The translations under genes and the position numbers were made by a program. 64,000 bases of DNA from Saprospiraceae bacterium (GTDB lineage: Bacteria; Bacteroidota; Bacteroidia; Chitinophagales; Saprospiraceae), in assembly GCA_019694255.1 (NCBI GenBank), contig JAIBCI010000031.1, forward strand, positions 62,001-126,000, given 5' to 3'. This document shows positions 54,301 to 63,584 of this stretch, in pieces; positions within the stretch are counted from its first letter, which is position 1; each line of letters starts with the position of its first letter. Below the pieces are notes generated by a model. That model was not told where the DNA came from and did no database searches. It worked only from the letters and a program-made list of their open reading frames with translations.

Positions 54301-55371
54301 TCTTGAAAATAAAATGGAAGGAGAATTAAATTTATTAAATTTGCATATAGTAGGCACGCCAATTCGAGAAGAATTATTTCCAGAAATTTGTGCACTTGCT
54401 ATTACTACAGGGTTGCCCATATTGAATGAGTACACATAAACTAAGGCTTCATTATTTATTCCAGGGCATGTCACAACCACATCTAGTTTACCATCTAAAT
54501 TAATATCTGCTATTGCGGCAAACCCATCTCTATATTTTCCATTCATCATTACATTATATGGAGTCATACTATTACCAATACTTCCATTAAGATTTATCAA
54601 ATTAACTTTGTATATTGTATATCCAGCTGCAAGTTCTATATCATTAACATTATTATCTAATTGAGCGGCAACAGAAAAACCATCTGGCAAGAAACCATCT
54701 GCATAATCTAAACCAAGTCCATTTGCACCACCATCACATAACAATACTCCAGTCTGACCATTAAATACTTTATTATTCACATAAACTTCAGGCCTACCAT
54801 CTTGATTAAAATCAGCAAATCCAATTGCTCCTCTTGGCATATCTTTGATTTGCTTATAAAGATCTGCTCTTTTGTCTGACATCCAAACTTGAGAACCATC
54901 AAGCCGATAACAAAATAATCTACCGAAAAAAGCATTTGGATTTGTACCTGAATTTGAGGCTAACATAATTATTTCAACTTCACCATTTCCATCAAGGTCA
55001 GCGATGGCTATTTGCCCAAAATAATTTAATACAGATGGTTTATCCATTTTTCTCTTGATGCTTCCATTCCTCGAATCAAGAAATAATAATTTTTCATATT
55101 CATTATCCTCCAAAATAATTTCCGGAATACAATCATTGTCAATATCTGCCAATAGGAGAATTTGTCCTATATTAAAGCTGTCGTTGCTTTCAAACTTCTT
55201 TTCTGCGATTATTTTATTGTTAGAATATTGTTTAAATACATGGCATATATTAGAATCAATTTTATTACAGTTCAAAGATTGATTGAATGACTTTTTATTA
55301 CTAATTATAATAATAAAGATCAACCAAAAAAACTTTAAAAATAACTTATTTTGCTTGGTAGATTTAATCAT
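51325..55371 (-). pseudogene. FG-GAP/VCBS type B T9SS protein interrupted by an in-frame amber codon
   Basis: Two pieces, 55371-52060 (1103 residues) and 52053-51325, lie in the same frame, separated by TAG at 52062-52060. The first has a hydrophobic signal segment (LFLKFFWLIFIIIISNKKSF), VCBS/FG-GAP propeller repeats (ADIDNDCIPEI, ADLDGNGEVEI, DFNQDGRPEVY, DINLDGKLDVV) to about residue 470, then nine modules of about 45 residues with the pattern C-D-x-Y-x-W-N-G ... G-C-D-S-x-x-x-L-x-L. The second continues with three more modules and the type B sorting domain (SIYDRWGSLVW, GWNG, PGVYVW, ending VNVLR). Q (CAG) to TAG is the simplest change. Without readthrough the product lacks its secretion signal. 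Sequencing error is possible. Confidence 0.85.
53968..55371 (-). other. AT-rich N-terminal segment of the FG-GAP gene
   Basis: From about 53968 to the start, the gene is visibly more AT-rich (runs such as long A/T codons for Asn, Lys, Ile) than its repeat-module half, which contains a GC-rich stretch at about 53923-53967. The change in base use within a single reading frame suggests a mosaic gene. Confidence 0.45.
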
Positions 55372-55428
55372 TAAACCTGTTTAAAAAAGCATAGCAATTA
55401 CAATTAATTGCTATGCTTAGTAATGAAA

Positions 55429-57582
55429 TTAAAACTTAATAAACTTTGTGGCTTTAGTTTTGCCTAAGCCATCTGAATACTTGATGATATATACCCCTGT
55501 AGGAATATTAACTTTTAAATCATAGTTTTTAGATGTAAATGTTCCTGAAGATATTTCTTTCCCTGAAAGCTCTAATAATTGGAATTGAGTTTTTAATAAA
55601 GAGGAATGAATTCTTATGATATCATCCTGAACAGGATTAGGAATCACTTCCAATTCTTGTGAAAATTTTAAATCAGCTTTTGTTGTTCTGAAATCAAGAT
55701 TGTTACAATCTGGAAATGGTATATAAATTGTTTTATAACAACTCGGATTAACACAGTTACATGTCGATGAAGAACTAGTCGATAAGGTTAGTTCAATATC
55801 TTCATCAAAAGGACCTATCGCACCACTTGGCAGAAGAAAACAGCTATTTGTATGCGTATTTCGACCATAGGCATTACAACAAATATTGCTACTACTTGCA
55901 CCAGCCTTTAAGCTAAAGTAATATTCTGTTCCACCTCCATTACAATAGACATCCAGTAAATAAGCTTCAATATTGCATTGAGAGTTACAAGGCTTTGGTG
56001 GACAAATAATAAAATTTGCATTGCATCCAGCACCATGTAAAATACTAATTGGCAGACAAGTTGTAGATCTAGTCAATCCAGATATTGTGTAGATGGAGTC
56101 AAAATTATATTGAGTACTTCCAGTAATATCTAACCTATAAAAGTTAGCTCCTTGTCCAGGATTAGTAACATTCAATTTAAAAGACCATGTATTAGTTGAA
56201 TTATCACAACCTATATTAAAGACTTTTGCCCCTCTTAAAGTACTACAACCAGAGCAATAGTTCGGTGGAACAATATGAAATGTATCGGTACAATATTTGA
56301 TATTAACAACAAGGTCCCATTCACCTTCTTGAATAAAGAATGGCCCTAGATTGAATGTTCCATTTCCTGTATCTCTTAGAATTAAGTATTCGCCTGACTC
56401 ATTAGGATAAGGATCGCTTAATATTCTTTCCAAAGAAAATGTATCCTGATCAACATTTCCTAAGGTAACTTGAACATAATAATAATCATCGGACATGTTC
56501 ACACTTGTGCCATTATTCTGACAGCTTCCTGTAACAACGCTTATTTCATAGGATTTATAATCATCCGGACATATGTCTATCGTATTGCTATAGACAGGTG
56601 GGAGGGAATATGCCCCGTATTTAAAATAAAATACGGCAAATAAATTTCGACAATCTGAAGTCGTGAAATTTGATTTCGGTAATTCAAAACAAAATGTTCT
56701 TGATGAAGTATCAATTTCTAAATCATATATCGTGAAATCCGGAATTTCAATTGAATCTAAATTCCACAGTCCGCATACATTTGGTATTGTATAACTTCCG
56801 CAAACAATAATTGTATCACCTTCACAGGATTTATAATTAATGCCAAGTCCTGTGCTATCTATTGGCCAGTCGAATAAACTTCCTGAGCCAAATGAACTTG
56901 AATCGCATGTTTCACAAATCCCATCAATATAAGCATATCCAAAATGTTCACCTTTGCCACAATCTGCAACAGATATTTCAATTGTTGCAATTTCGCCAAT
57001 ATATTCTTCAGGAATTCTAATATTATGGCATGACCAATCCAAAACATCTACATGTGCTAACTCACATGTATCTTCTAAATCTTCCTCACATTTAAGTATA
57101 GAAGCATCAAAACAAAGGTCATAATTGGGAGCCAGATCACATGCAATATGAAAGAATGGTTGAGCATCATAATGTTCTGACTGAGGATTCTCAAAAACTA
57201 CTGCGAACCAAACCGTAAAGTCCTTTGTCTCTTCTGTAACTTTGAATCTCTTTATTATTTTATTGATGTCTCTATGGGTCTCACAAGGATCAAAGACATT
57301 ATGACCTAATTTATTATTTAATAATAGCGCACTACCTCCGAATTTTGTCTTATTTATTCCTGCTAAGGCGTCAGTACCACTTGCAACTATTTCAAACCTA
57401 TGATAAGCCGGAAGCACATAAGGCGTCCAGGTTGATTGACCTAATCCAGTATTAATGGGCAAACAACTTAAGCTGCCAAAATCGAATTGGGCAACTGATC
57501 CAGTATAATACGCAAACCCACTCTCAAATCCCCCATTATCACAAACAAGTGTATCTGTCTGACTTGACGTTATTCCAGGCAT
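55429..57582 (-). CDS. T9SS type A secreted protein, start codon apparently lost
   Basis: A 717-residue frame (from the ATG at 57582) rich in Cys, Asn, Ser and Tyr, without a recognised domain in the body (repeats of short Cys-spaced beta strands, for example SCHNIRIPEEYIGEI, FCFELPKSNFTTSDC). The C-terminus is a type A T9SS sorting domain (LEVIPNPVQDDIIRI ... LLELSGKEISSG ... IPTGVYIIKYSDG). The ATG is inside a signal peptide: in frame upstream the sequence reads KYLKFNIGTLFYLFILNFF, but no ATG, GTG or TTG precedes it before a stop at 57654-57652. A C7/G7 homopolymer and a hairpin lie exactly where the start should be. The coding body looks intact; the gene may be unexpressed or use an unusual start. 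Confidence 0.7.
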   Translation of the reverse strand: MPGITSSQTDTLVCDNGGFESGFAYYTGSVAQFDFGSLSCLPINTGLGQSTWTPYVLPAYHRFEIVASGTDALAGINKTKFGGSALLLNNKLGHNVFDPCETHRDINKIIKRFKVTEETKDFTVWFAVVFENPQSEHYDAQPFFHIACDLAPNYDLCFDASILKCEEDLEDTCELAHVDVLDWSCHNIRIPEEYIGEIATIEISVADCGKGEHFGYAYIDGICETCDSSSFGSGSLFDWPIDSTGLGINYKSCEGDTIIVCGSYTIPNVCGLWNLDSIEIPDFTIYDLEIDTSSRTFCFELPKSNFTTSDCRNLFAVFYFKYGAYSLPPVYSNTIDICPDDYKSYEISVVTGSCQNNGTSVNMSDDYYYVQVTLGNVDQDTFSLERILSDPYPNESGEYLILRDTGNGTFNLGPFFIQEGEWDLVVNIKYCTDTFHIVPPNYCSGCSTLRGAKVFNIGCDNSTNTWSFKLNVTNPGQGANFYRLDITGSTQYNFDSIYTISGLTRSTTCLPISILHGAGCNANFIICPPKPCNSQCNIEAYLLDVYCNGGGTEYYFSLKAGASSSNICCNAYGRNTHTNSCFLLPSGAIGPFDEDIELTLSTSSSSTCNCVNPSCYKTIYIPFPDCNNLDFRTTKADLKFSQELEVIPNPVQDDIIRIHSSLLKTQFQLLELSGKEISSGTFTSKNYDLKVNIPTGVYIIKYSDGLGKTKATKFIKF

Positions 57583-57639
57583 AAAAAAGTTTAAGATGAA
57601 TAAATAAAATAAGGTTCCAATATTAAATTTTAAATATTT

Positions 57640-57662
57640 GGGGGGGCAGAATTATATTCTGC
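57640..57662. repeat. G7 homopolymer and adjoining hairpin
   Basis: Seven G (57640-57646) run directly into GCAGAAT-TAT-ATTCTGC (57646-57662), a perfect 7-bp stem with a 3-base loop. It lies just upstream, on the minus strand, of the signal-peptide codons of the 57582 gene. Confidence 0.65.
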
Positions 57663-57946
57663 AACAGACGATGGAACTCGCCTTCGGGGAATAATTGAAT
57701 AACGCATAAAAAATTGTTTATTGACAGAGCTTCCTCTGCCGGTTAAGAAAGGATAAACACCTCACAATATTGAAATGGGTTTATCTTCTTTTTATCCCTG
57801 CTGATCTTCTATCTTCTATACCGCTATTCAAAAGACCCAGCCAATCTCCTGAATGCTGCTTCCAATTCTACAAAGATAATAGCGGGTTTTTAGATTATCA
57901 ATAGGGAAAAACACTGATTTTAGGTTTTTTCTAGAAAACTTTTTTT

Positions 57947-57981
57947 GAACTATGAACTATGAACTATGAACTATGAACTAA
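57947..57981. repeat. heptamer microsatellite (GAACTAT x5)
   Basis: Four perfect copies of GAACTAT followed by GAACTAA. Reverse-complement units (AGTTCAT, ATAGTTC) recur at 58052-58080, so the two arrays could pair across about 70 bases. Related to the array at 50516-50546. Confidence 0.8.
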
Positions 57982-58051
57982 TAGTTGTAAAAAAATGATC
58001 CAACTTGATTTTCATAGAAAATATAGCACTTTTATAAATAAAGTTACTTTT

Positions 58052-58080
58052 TAGTTCATCATTTATAGTTCATAGTTTAT
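58052..58080. repeat. inverted copies of the GAACTAT heptamer
   Basis: TAGTTCATCATTTATAGTTC and the following ATAGTT are reverse-complement versions of the heptamer units at 57947-57981. They end about 15 bases before the -7 element of the next gene, so a hairpin here might affect its expression. Confidence 0.55.
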
Positions 58081-58094
58081 CGTTATCAAATAAC

Positions 58095-58102
58095 TATTTT
58101 TG
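58095..58102 (+). promoter_or_regulatory. TAnnTTTG -7 element for the PLP enzyme
   Basis: TATTTTTG at 58095-58102 matches exactly, 24 bases before the ATG at 58127. The open frame's TTG (58100) lies inside this element, so it is not the start codon. Confidence 0.55.
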
Positions 58103-58126
58103 CCGCTTCAAGTAAAAATAATTTGC

Positions 58127-59269
58127 ATGCATTTCGAGACCAAGACCATTCACGCCGGCGTTCATCCTGATCCGTCAACCGGGGCGATCATGACACCGAT
58201 ATTTCAGACTTCCACTTACGTACAGGACGGCCCGGGACACCACAAAGGCTATGAATATGCCCGCACGCAGAATCCTACGCGAACCGTTCTGCAGGACAAC
58301 CTGGCATCGCTGGAAGGCGGCCATGCCGCTTATTGTTTTGGGAGCGGTCTGGCAGCCATGGATGCGGTTATCAAACTCTTGCGCAGTGGAGACAGTGTTC
58401 TTGCCAGCAACGATATGTACGGTGGATCTTTCAGACAACTGGACAAGGTGTTCAGGCAATTCGGTATTGATACCCGTCTGATCCCGATGCAGGATCCCGC
58501 CCATGTTGAAGCCTCTATTGCGCCCAATACACGCCTCATCTGGATCGAGACGCCAACCAATCCGCTGCTCAATATGGTGGATATTGAAGCTGTCTGCCAC
58601 ATGGCGCGTTCACGAGGAATCATGGTCTGCGTAGACAATACTTTTGCCACACCGTATTTGCAGAATCCGATCAGGCTCGGCGCCGATCTTGTACTCCATT
58701 CAGCCACCAAATACCTCGGCGGCCATTCGGATGTGGTACATGGGGTCGTCGTCTGCAGCAGCGGGGAACTCGCAGAGAAAATCAAATTTATTCAGAATGC
58801 CAGCGGTGCCGTGCCCGGTCCGATGGATTGTTTTCTCATCCTGCGTGGTATCAAGACATTGCACGTACGTGTGGACCGCGCCTGTGAAAATGCAGCCAAA
58901 ATTGCGGATTTCCTGCTGTCCCATGCGCGCGTCAAGCGGGTGCTCTATCCCGGACTCAGTACACATCCGGGACATGCGATTGCCAAAAAACAGATGAAGA
59001 AATTCGGCGCCATGCTCTCCTTTGATCTACACGATGAAAGTATGGAAGCGGCGTTTAAAGTTCTCGCCGGAACGCGACTATTCTCCTGCGCAGAATCACT
59101 GGGCGGTGTGGAAAGCCTGATCGGTCATCCTGCCTCCATGACACATGCCTCGCTGCCGCGGGAAGAACGAATGAAAAGCGGTCTGACCGACACCTTGATT
59201 CGACTGAGTGTCGGCATCGAGCATGTCGACGATCTGATCGAAGACCTGCGGCAAGCCCTGGATTCGTAA
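58127..59269 (+). CDS. cystathionine gamma-synthase/lyase (trans-sulfuration PLP enzyme)
   Basis: A 380-residue Cys/Met-metabolism PLP enzyme. MHFETKTIHAGVHPDPSTGA is the family start; YARTQNPTRTVLQ near 40, GSGLAAMDAV near 75, the cofactor-site Asp in VCVDNTFATPYLQNP near 175 and the Schiff-base Lys in SATKYLGGHSDVVHG near 195-205 are all present. Whether it acts as synthase (metB, making cystathionine) or lyase (mccB/metC, breaking it) cannot be decided from sequence. The start is the ATG at 58127 because the upstream TTG lies in the promoter. The stop TAA is part of the radC -7 element. Confidence 0.9.
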   Translation: MHFETKTIHAGVHPDPSTGAIMTPIFQTSTYVQDGPGHHKGYEYARTQNPTRTVLQDNLASLEGGHAAYCFGSGLAAMDAVIKLLRSGDSVLASNDMYGGSFRQLDKVFRQFGIDTRLIPMQDPAHVEASIAPNTRLIWIETPTNPLLNMVDIEAVCHMARSRGIMVCVDNTFATPYLQNPIRLGADLVLHSATKYLGGHSDVVHGVVVCSSGELAEKIKFIQNASGAVPGPMDCFLILRGIKTLHVRVDRACENAAKIADFLLSHARVKRVLYPGLSTHPGHAIAKKQMKKFGAMLSFDLHDESMEAAFKVLAGTRLFSCAESLGGVESLIGHPASMTHASLPREERMKSGLTDTLIRLSVGIEHVDDLIEDLRQALDS

Positions 59270-59274
59270 CTTTG
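59267..59274 (+). promoter_or_regulatory. TAnnTTTG -7 element for radC
   Basis: TAACTTTG at 59267-59274 is an exact match whose first three bases are the stop codon of the preceding gene. The radC ATG is 13 bases downstream. Confidence 0.5.
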
Positions 59275-59287
59275 AACTCTATACACT

Positions 59288-59977
59288 ATGATGACACACC
59301 AACCTATCAAAAATTGGGCAGAAGACGACCGCCCAAGAGAAAAATTTGCCCTCAAGGGAGCAGGCTCCCTCAGCAACTCAGAATTACTGGCGATTATTCT
59401 TGGTACCGGTAATCGTCGCATGAGCGCGGTAACGCTGGCACGACATATCCTGGAGCACTGCTCACACAACCTGACCGTCCTGTCAGGCCTGAGCACCGAG
59501 CGACTACAACAATTCGAAGGCGTCGGTCAGGCCAAAGCAATCCATATTGCTGCGGCATTTGAGTTGGGCCGAAGGCGTCAGCAAAGTGAAGCGCTCGACC
59601 TGCCAAAGATCAGCAGCAGCGCAGACGCCTTCCAGTATCTTCGGACCCGAATGGAGGACCTCGCAGTGGAACAGTCCTGGATACTGTTTATGAACAACAA
59701 CCATGCGGTGGTTGCTGTGGAACAATTGAGTGCCGGTGGAATCGCTTCCACTGTCATCGATCCTCGAATTGTATTTCGCCGCGCCCTGGAAAACAAAGCC
59801 TGCGCCATCATCCTTTCGCACAACCATCCTTCCGGAACGCTTAAGCCCAGCCAGGCAGACCATGAGATCACCCGTAAGATCAAGGAAGCGGGTAAGCATA
59901 TCGACATCCAGCTTCTTGATCATCTGATCATCTCCAATAAAGGCTATTTCAGTTTTGCCGATGAAGGTGTTTTGTGA
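59288..59977 (+). CDS. radC: RadC/JAB-domain protein
   Basis: A 229-residue RadC family protein. N-terminal RadC-type helix-hairpin-helix (KFALKGAGSLSNSELLAIIL, about 20-40; QFEGVGQAKAIHIAAAFELG, about 70-90) and a C-terminal JAMM/MPN metal site: SHNHPSGTLKPSQAD near 177-191, with the His-x-His and distal Asp that bind zinc in JAB peptidases. The name comes from an old repair phenotype; true function is unsettled. Two Met codons (59288, 59291) are possible starts. Confidence 0.95.
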   Translation: MMTHQPIKNWAEDDRPREKFALKGAGSLSNSELLAIILGTGNRRMSAVTLARHILEHCSHNLTVLSGLSTERLQQFEGVGQAKAIHIAAAFELGRRRQQSEALDLPKISSSADAFQYLRTRMEDLAVEQSWILFMNNNHAVVAVEQLSAGGIASTVIDPRIVFRRALENKACAIILSHNHPSGTLKPSQADHEITRKIKEAGKHIDIQLLDHLIISNKGYFSFADEGVL

Positions 59978-60102
59978 TCATTTCAGCAGCACTGGCGGTA
60001 TGCAAAAACTCCAAACAAAAGGCGCTGAGGATTGTCTTATACCTGTCCTGAAAGAAAAAGATATGTTATGCCTGGTGCGGATCTCGGGACAAAATGTAGA
60101 TA

Positions 60103-61857
60103 ATGGATAAGAATTCATCTTCCGGCATGGCCATGATCCGCAGATTGTTGCGGCTCGCCCGACCTTATCGCGGCCAGTTTTTGCTGGCAGCGCTCATGGC
60201 GCTGGTGATGGCTCCGCTCAATGCCTATTTGCCTTACCTGACCCACCGCATTGTCGATGATCATATTATGCGCTCCGACCTTCATGGACTGAGGGTTTGG
60301 TCAGCCGTATTTATTGGTGTACTGGTCTTATTGACGGTGCTAAGATATGCGTTCAGCATCCTGACAAACTTTTTGGGTCAGACGATCATTCAGGAGATGC
60401 GCCTCAGCGTTTTTTCCAAAATCCTGTCATTCCGTCTCTCCTACTTTGACCGTTCTGCGGTAGGGACCAACACCACACGTACCATCAATGATCTGGAATC
60501 CATCAACGTTGTTTTTTCCGAAGGTCTGATCACCATTGTGTCGGATATTCTCTCGCTCCTGATGGTACTGGTCATGATGTTTTATACAAGCGTCAAACTG
60601 ACCCTAATTTCACTGGTCACATTTCCTTTGCTGCTCGTTGCTTCTTATGTTTTTAAAGAAAAAGTCAAGGCATCGTATCAACGGGTGCGCAATGAAGTCG
60701 CGCGGATGAATTCCTTCCTGCAGGAACATATCTCCGGTATGAGGTTGGTGCAGATTTTTACGGCCGAAGCGCAGACTGCAGAAAAATTTAGAAAAATAAA
60801 CAGAGAATATACCCAGGCCAACCTTGATGGTATTTTCTATTATGCGGTGTTTTTTCCAGTCGTGGAAATTATTTCTGCGGCTTCCCTTGGATTCATGATC
60901 TGGTGGGGCGCCAAAGGGGTCATTGCCGAAGAAGTAACGGTGGGTCAGCTGGTCGCCTTCCCGATGTTTCTGGCTCGCCTGTTTCAACCCGTACGCATGC
61001 TCGCCGACAAATTCAATACCCTTCAGATGGGTCTGATTGCAGCCCAAAGGGTTTTTCAACTTCTGGATCTGGATGAGTCAGAACGCAATCAGGGAAGCAT
61101 CGCCTCAGGTTCGCTCCGGGGAGAAATTGAATTTCGCTCCGTCAATTTTGAATATGTGCCCGGTGTGCCTGTCCTGCAGGATGTCAGCTTCAGACTGGAA
61201 CCAGGACAGTCATTGGCAATTGTTGGCAGTACCGGATCTGGTAAGACCAGTCTGATTAGTGTGCTGACACGGCTCTATGACATCCAATCAGGTGAAATCC
61301 TGATCGATGGCAGACCGGTAACGGAATATGAACTTGGATATCTTCGAAGCCGTTTTGGACTGGTATTGCAGGACGTGTTTTTGTTTTACGGAACGATTGC
61401 CGACAATATCTCACTACGGAACGATGCCATCACGCGCGATGAAATCATTGCAACCTGTAAGTCTATTGGCGCCGATGAATTTCTGAGCAGACTGCCCGGC
61501 GGATATGACTACATGGTCGCTGAGCGGGGAGCCAATCTGTCTATGGGTCAAAGACAGCTGATTTCTTTTGTTCGCGCCTTATTGTACCGTCCTGACATAC
61601 TGATCCTCGATGAAGCCACCTCATCGATTGATACGCAGACTGAACAAGTGATTCAGAATGCCATTGCCAAACTGGTCAATGGACGCAGCTCGATCATCAT
61701 TGCCCACCGTTTGTCCACCATCCGCAAATCAGATCGAATCATGGTTTTGTCCGGCGGAAAAATTGAAGAATTCGGGACACACCAGGAACTAATGCAGCAC
61801 ACGGGTGGTTTATACTATGAGCTTCACCAGACTCAACTCGAGACTGAAAACCTCTAA
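60103..61857 (+). CDS. ABC exporter, fused permease/ATPase (MsbA-like)
   Basis: A 584-residue half-transporter that would dimerise. Six transmembrane helices (about 20-310, with RRLLRLARPYRGQFLLAALM at the start) precede an ATPase domain: Walker A GSTGSGKTS near 375, Q-loop LVLQDVFLFYG near 425, signature NLSMGQRQL near 485, Walker B LILDEATSSID near 507 and His-loop IIAHRLSTI near 540. Substrates of such exporters are lipids, peptides or drugs; specificity is not readable. It stands 125 bases after radC and 80 before the next gene. Confidence 0.93.
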   Translation: MDKNSSSGMAMIRRLLRLARPYRGQFLLAALMALVMAPLNAYLPYLTHRIVDDHIMRSDLHGLRVWSAVFIGVLVLLTVLRYAFSILTNFLGQTIIQEMRLSVFSKILSFRLSYFDRSAVGTNTTRTINDLESINVVFSEGLITIVSDILSLLMVLVMMFYTSVKLTLISLVTFPLLLVASYVFKEKVKASYQRVRNEVARMNSFLQEHISGMRLVQIFTAEAQTAEKFRKINREYTQANLDGIFYYAVFFPVVEIISAASLGFMIWWGAKGVIAEEVTVGQLVAFPMFLARLFQPVRMLADKFNTLQMGLIAAQRVFQLLDLDESERNQGSIASGSLRGEIEFRSVNFEYVPGVPVLQDVSFRLEPGQSLAIVGSTGSGKTSLISVLTRLYDIQSGEILIDGRPVTEYELGYLRSRFGLVLQDVFLFYGTIADNISLRNDAITRDEIIATCKSIGADEFLSRLPGGYDYMVAERGANLSMGQRQLISFVRALLYRPDILILDEATSSIDTQTEQVIQNAIAKLVNGRSSIIIAHRLSTIRKSDRIMVLSGGKIEEFGTHQELMQHTGGLYYELHQTQLETENL

Positions 61858-61906
61858 ACAACGAAATCAACAACTTTTTAGGAAGTAATTAATATATTAT
61901 TAATTC

Positions 61907-61935
61907 TTGTAATACGATTTTTTGACTTATCTTTG
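61907..61935 (+). promoter_or_regulatory. promoter of the 61938 gene
   Basis: TTG at 61907-61909, an 18-base spacer and TATCTTTG at 61928-61935 fit the Bacteroidota consensus. The -7 box ends 2 bases before the first ATG (61938) and 8 bases before the second (61944). Confidence 0.55.
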
Positions 61936-61937
61936 CC

Positions 61938-62429
61938 ATGAACATGCTGAACGGCCGTATTTATTCCTATGAACCTTCAAAAAGCTTTGGACAAAGGCTT
62001 TTGGGCACGTTGATTTTCGTTGCCATTATTGGAGTATGTCTTTATTTATTTTACCAGATATACAAGTTGCTTTTCCTTCTATCTCCAATATTTATTATTG
62101 CTGCACTTATTATGCACCCGAAGGTTGTTGGTAACCATATCCGGATGATCGGACAATCTTTCCAGCAAAATTTTGTAGGCGGACTTCTGGAATTAATGAT
62201 ACAGCTGATCGGGCTTCCCATCGTGACGATCGGGTTGGTGGTGAAGGCCTGGGCTTACAGAAAATTCGGTCAATACCGCGAAGGACAGGTTCAGGTAGAA
62301 TCTTTTGAAGAGCGATACGCACATTACGAAGAAGTCGCCTCGACTCCGGTTGTCAATGCGCACAATACAGCTCCTCAGGAGAAGGACACCGTTCGCGAAT
62401 CGGTCAACTATGACGATTTGTTTGAATAA
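61938..62429 (+). CDS. hypothetical membrane protein
   Basis: A 163-residue protein with two hydrophobic segments (about 22-42, LIFVAIIGVCLYLFYQIYKL; about 45-57, LLSPIFIIAALIM) and a third amphipathic one near 85-100 (LELMIQLIGLPIVTIGLVV), and an acidic C-terminal tail (ERYAHYEEV ... DDLFE). I do not recognise the family. The promoter position favours the second ATG (61944, MLNGRIYSYE) as the true start, giving 161 residues; 61938 is the longest option. A GT2 gene follows 9 bases after its stop, so they are probably co-expressed. Confidence 0.6.
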   Translation: MNMLNGRIYSYEPSKSFGQRLLGTLIFVAIIGVCLYLFYQIYKLLFLLSPIFIIAALIMHPKVVGNHIRMIGQSFQQNFVGGLLELMIQLIGLPIVTIGLVVKAWAYRKFGQYREGQVQVESFEERYAHYEEVASTPVVNAHNTAPQEKDTVRESVNYDDLFE

Positions 62430-62438
62430 AAAGTACCT

Positions 62439-63584
62439 GTGTTTGTAGCGGTTTTTGTTGCCTTACTGACTTTAGTCTATATTTTTCTCATCTCTTTTTT
62501 GATTGTATACTGGAACAGGATTCCTGTCTTTCGTATTCCGGATACTTTTATTCCAAAAACTAAAATATCCATCGTTGTACCTGTACGCAATGAAGCAGAA
62601 CACCTTGCGTCATGTATCGATAGCCTGCTAAATCAGGAGTACCCACGTGATTTATGTGAAATACTGATCGTGGATGATCAATCTTACGATGAGACGCCTG
62701 ACATTGCTGCAGCTTTTGACGATCCACGCATACAGTATATGAGACTGGGCGTAGAAGGTCGTACAACCATTGAGGGTTCTAAGAAAAAAGCCATCGCTTA
62801 CGGGGTCAACCATGCCAAGGGTACACTCATCGTCACGACAGATGGCGACTGCACCTTGCCGGTTCGATGGTTAAAATCCATTGCTGCACAATATGAGCAG
62901 GAGGCAGTAAGACTGCTTGCCGGCGCGGTGATACCAACACGTAATCGGAACTGGCTGGAAGCTTTCATTCGTCTGGATATGATGAACACTTTCGTGATTC
63001 AGGCTGCAGGCGTCAAGTCCGGTAGTTATTTCATTTGCAGCGGCGCTAATCTTGCTTATGAACGCAAAGCATTCATCGAAAGCGAACCTTACAATACTAA
63101 TCTGCATATTGCATCCGGCGATGATATTTTTTTGATCGACAAGTTTAAAACCCGCTATCCCGGGCAGTTGGCCATCCTCAAGTCGACTGAGGCAGTCTGT
63201 CTGACAGAGCCACCTGCGGATTTAGCATCATTTTTTAATCAACGCCTTCGTTGGGCGGGAAAAATGAAGAAGACCTCAGGCACGGCAACAATATTATTGG
63301 CGACTTTTGTATGGTTACATCGCATTATTCCCTTGGCTGCGCTGATCATAGGACTGTTACTTCATGACCATCTCTACATCCTCTCCGGAACAATTGCCAT
63401 TGGTATCGGGTGGCTTTTAAACTTTGCCATGTTGTATCAGGCAGTATCTTTTTTTGGAAGTAAAAAATTACTCTACTGGTTTATTCCTTCCGAAATATTC
63501 TACACGATTTATTTTCTTATTCTCGGGGTTCTCAGCTGGCTACCTATGCAACTGGAGTGGAAGGATCGCCGGCTTAGCATTTGA
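62439..63584 (+). CDS. glycosyltransferase family 2, multi-membrane-spanning
   Basis: A 381-residue GT2 enzyme with an N-terminal membrane helix, a GT-A domain with SIVVPVRNEAEHLASCIDSL near 47-66, LIVDDQSYD near 82, TTDGDCTLP (DxD) near 132, ASGDDIFLIDKF near 225 and the QRLRWAGKMKK (Q-x-x-R-W type) near 268, then three C-terminal helices. The QxxRW motif is that of processive synthases, so polymerising activity is possible, product unknown. The start is GTG (62439); no ATG precedes in frame. Confidence 0.88.
   Translation: MFVAVFVALLTLVYIFLISFLIVYWNRIPVFRIPDTFIPKTKISIVVPVRNEAEHLASCIDSLLNQEYPRDLCEILIVDDQSYDETPDIAAAFDDPRIQYMRLGVEGRTTIEGSKKKAIAYGVNHAKGTLIVTTDGDCTLPVRWLKSIAAQYEQEAVRLLAGAVIPTRNRNWLEAFIRLDMMNTFVIQAAGVKSGSYFICSGANLAYERKAFIESEPYNTNLHIASGDDIFLIDKFKTRYPGQLAILKSTEAVCLTEPPADLASFFNQRLRWAGKMKKTSGTATILLATFVWLHRIIPLAALIIGLLLHDHLYILSGTIAIGIGWLLNFAMLYQAVSFFGSKKLLYWFIPSEIFYTIYFLILGVLSWLPMQLEWKDRRLSI

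Larger units (their letters stand above)
57583..58126. other. intergenic spacer with G7 run, hairpins and heptamer arrays
   Basis: No gene seen. Contents: lost signal-peptide coding (57583-57639), G7 at 57640-57646, hairpin 57646-57662, a UUCG-like small hairpin CAGAG-CTTC-CTCTG at 57725-57738, heptamer array 57947-57981 and inverted copies at 58052-58080. The last 30 bases carry the promoter and start of the PLP enzyme. Confidence 0.5.

Noticed and set aside
57947..58080. Heptamer array as origin iterons
   Set aside because: Seven-base units without DnaA boxes or replication genes nearby; simple satellite is the better reading.
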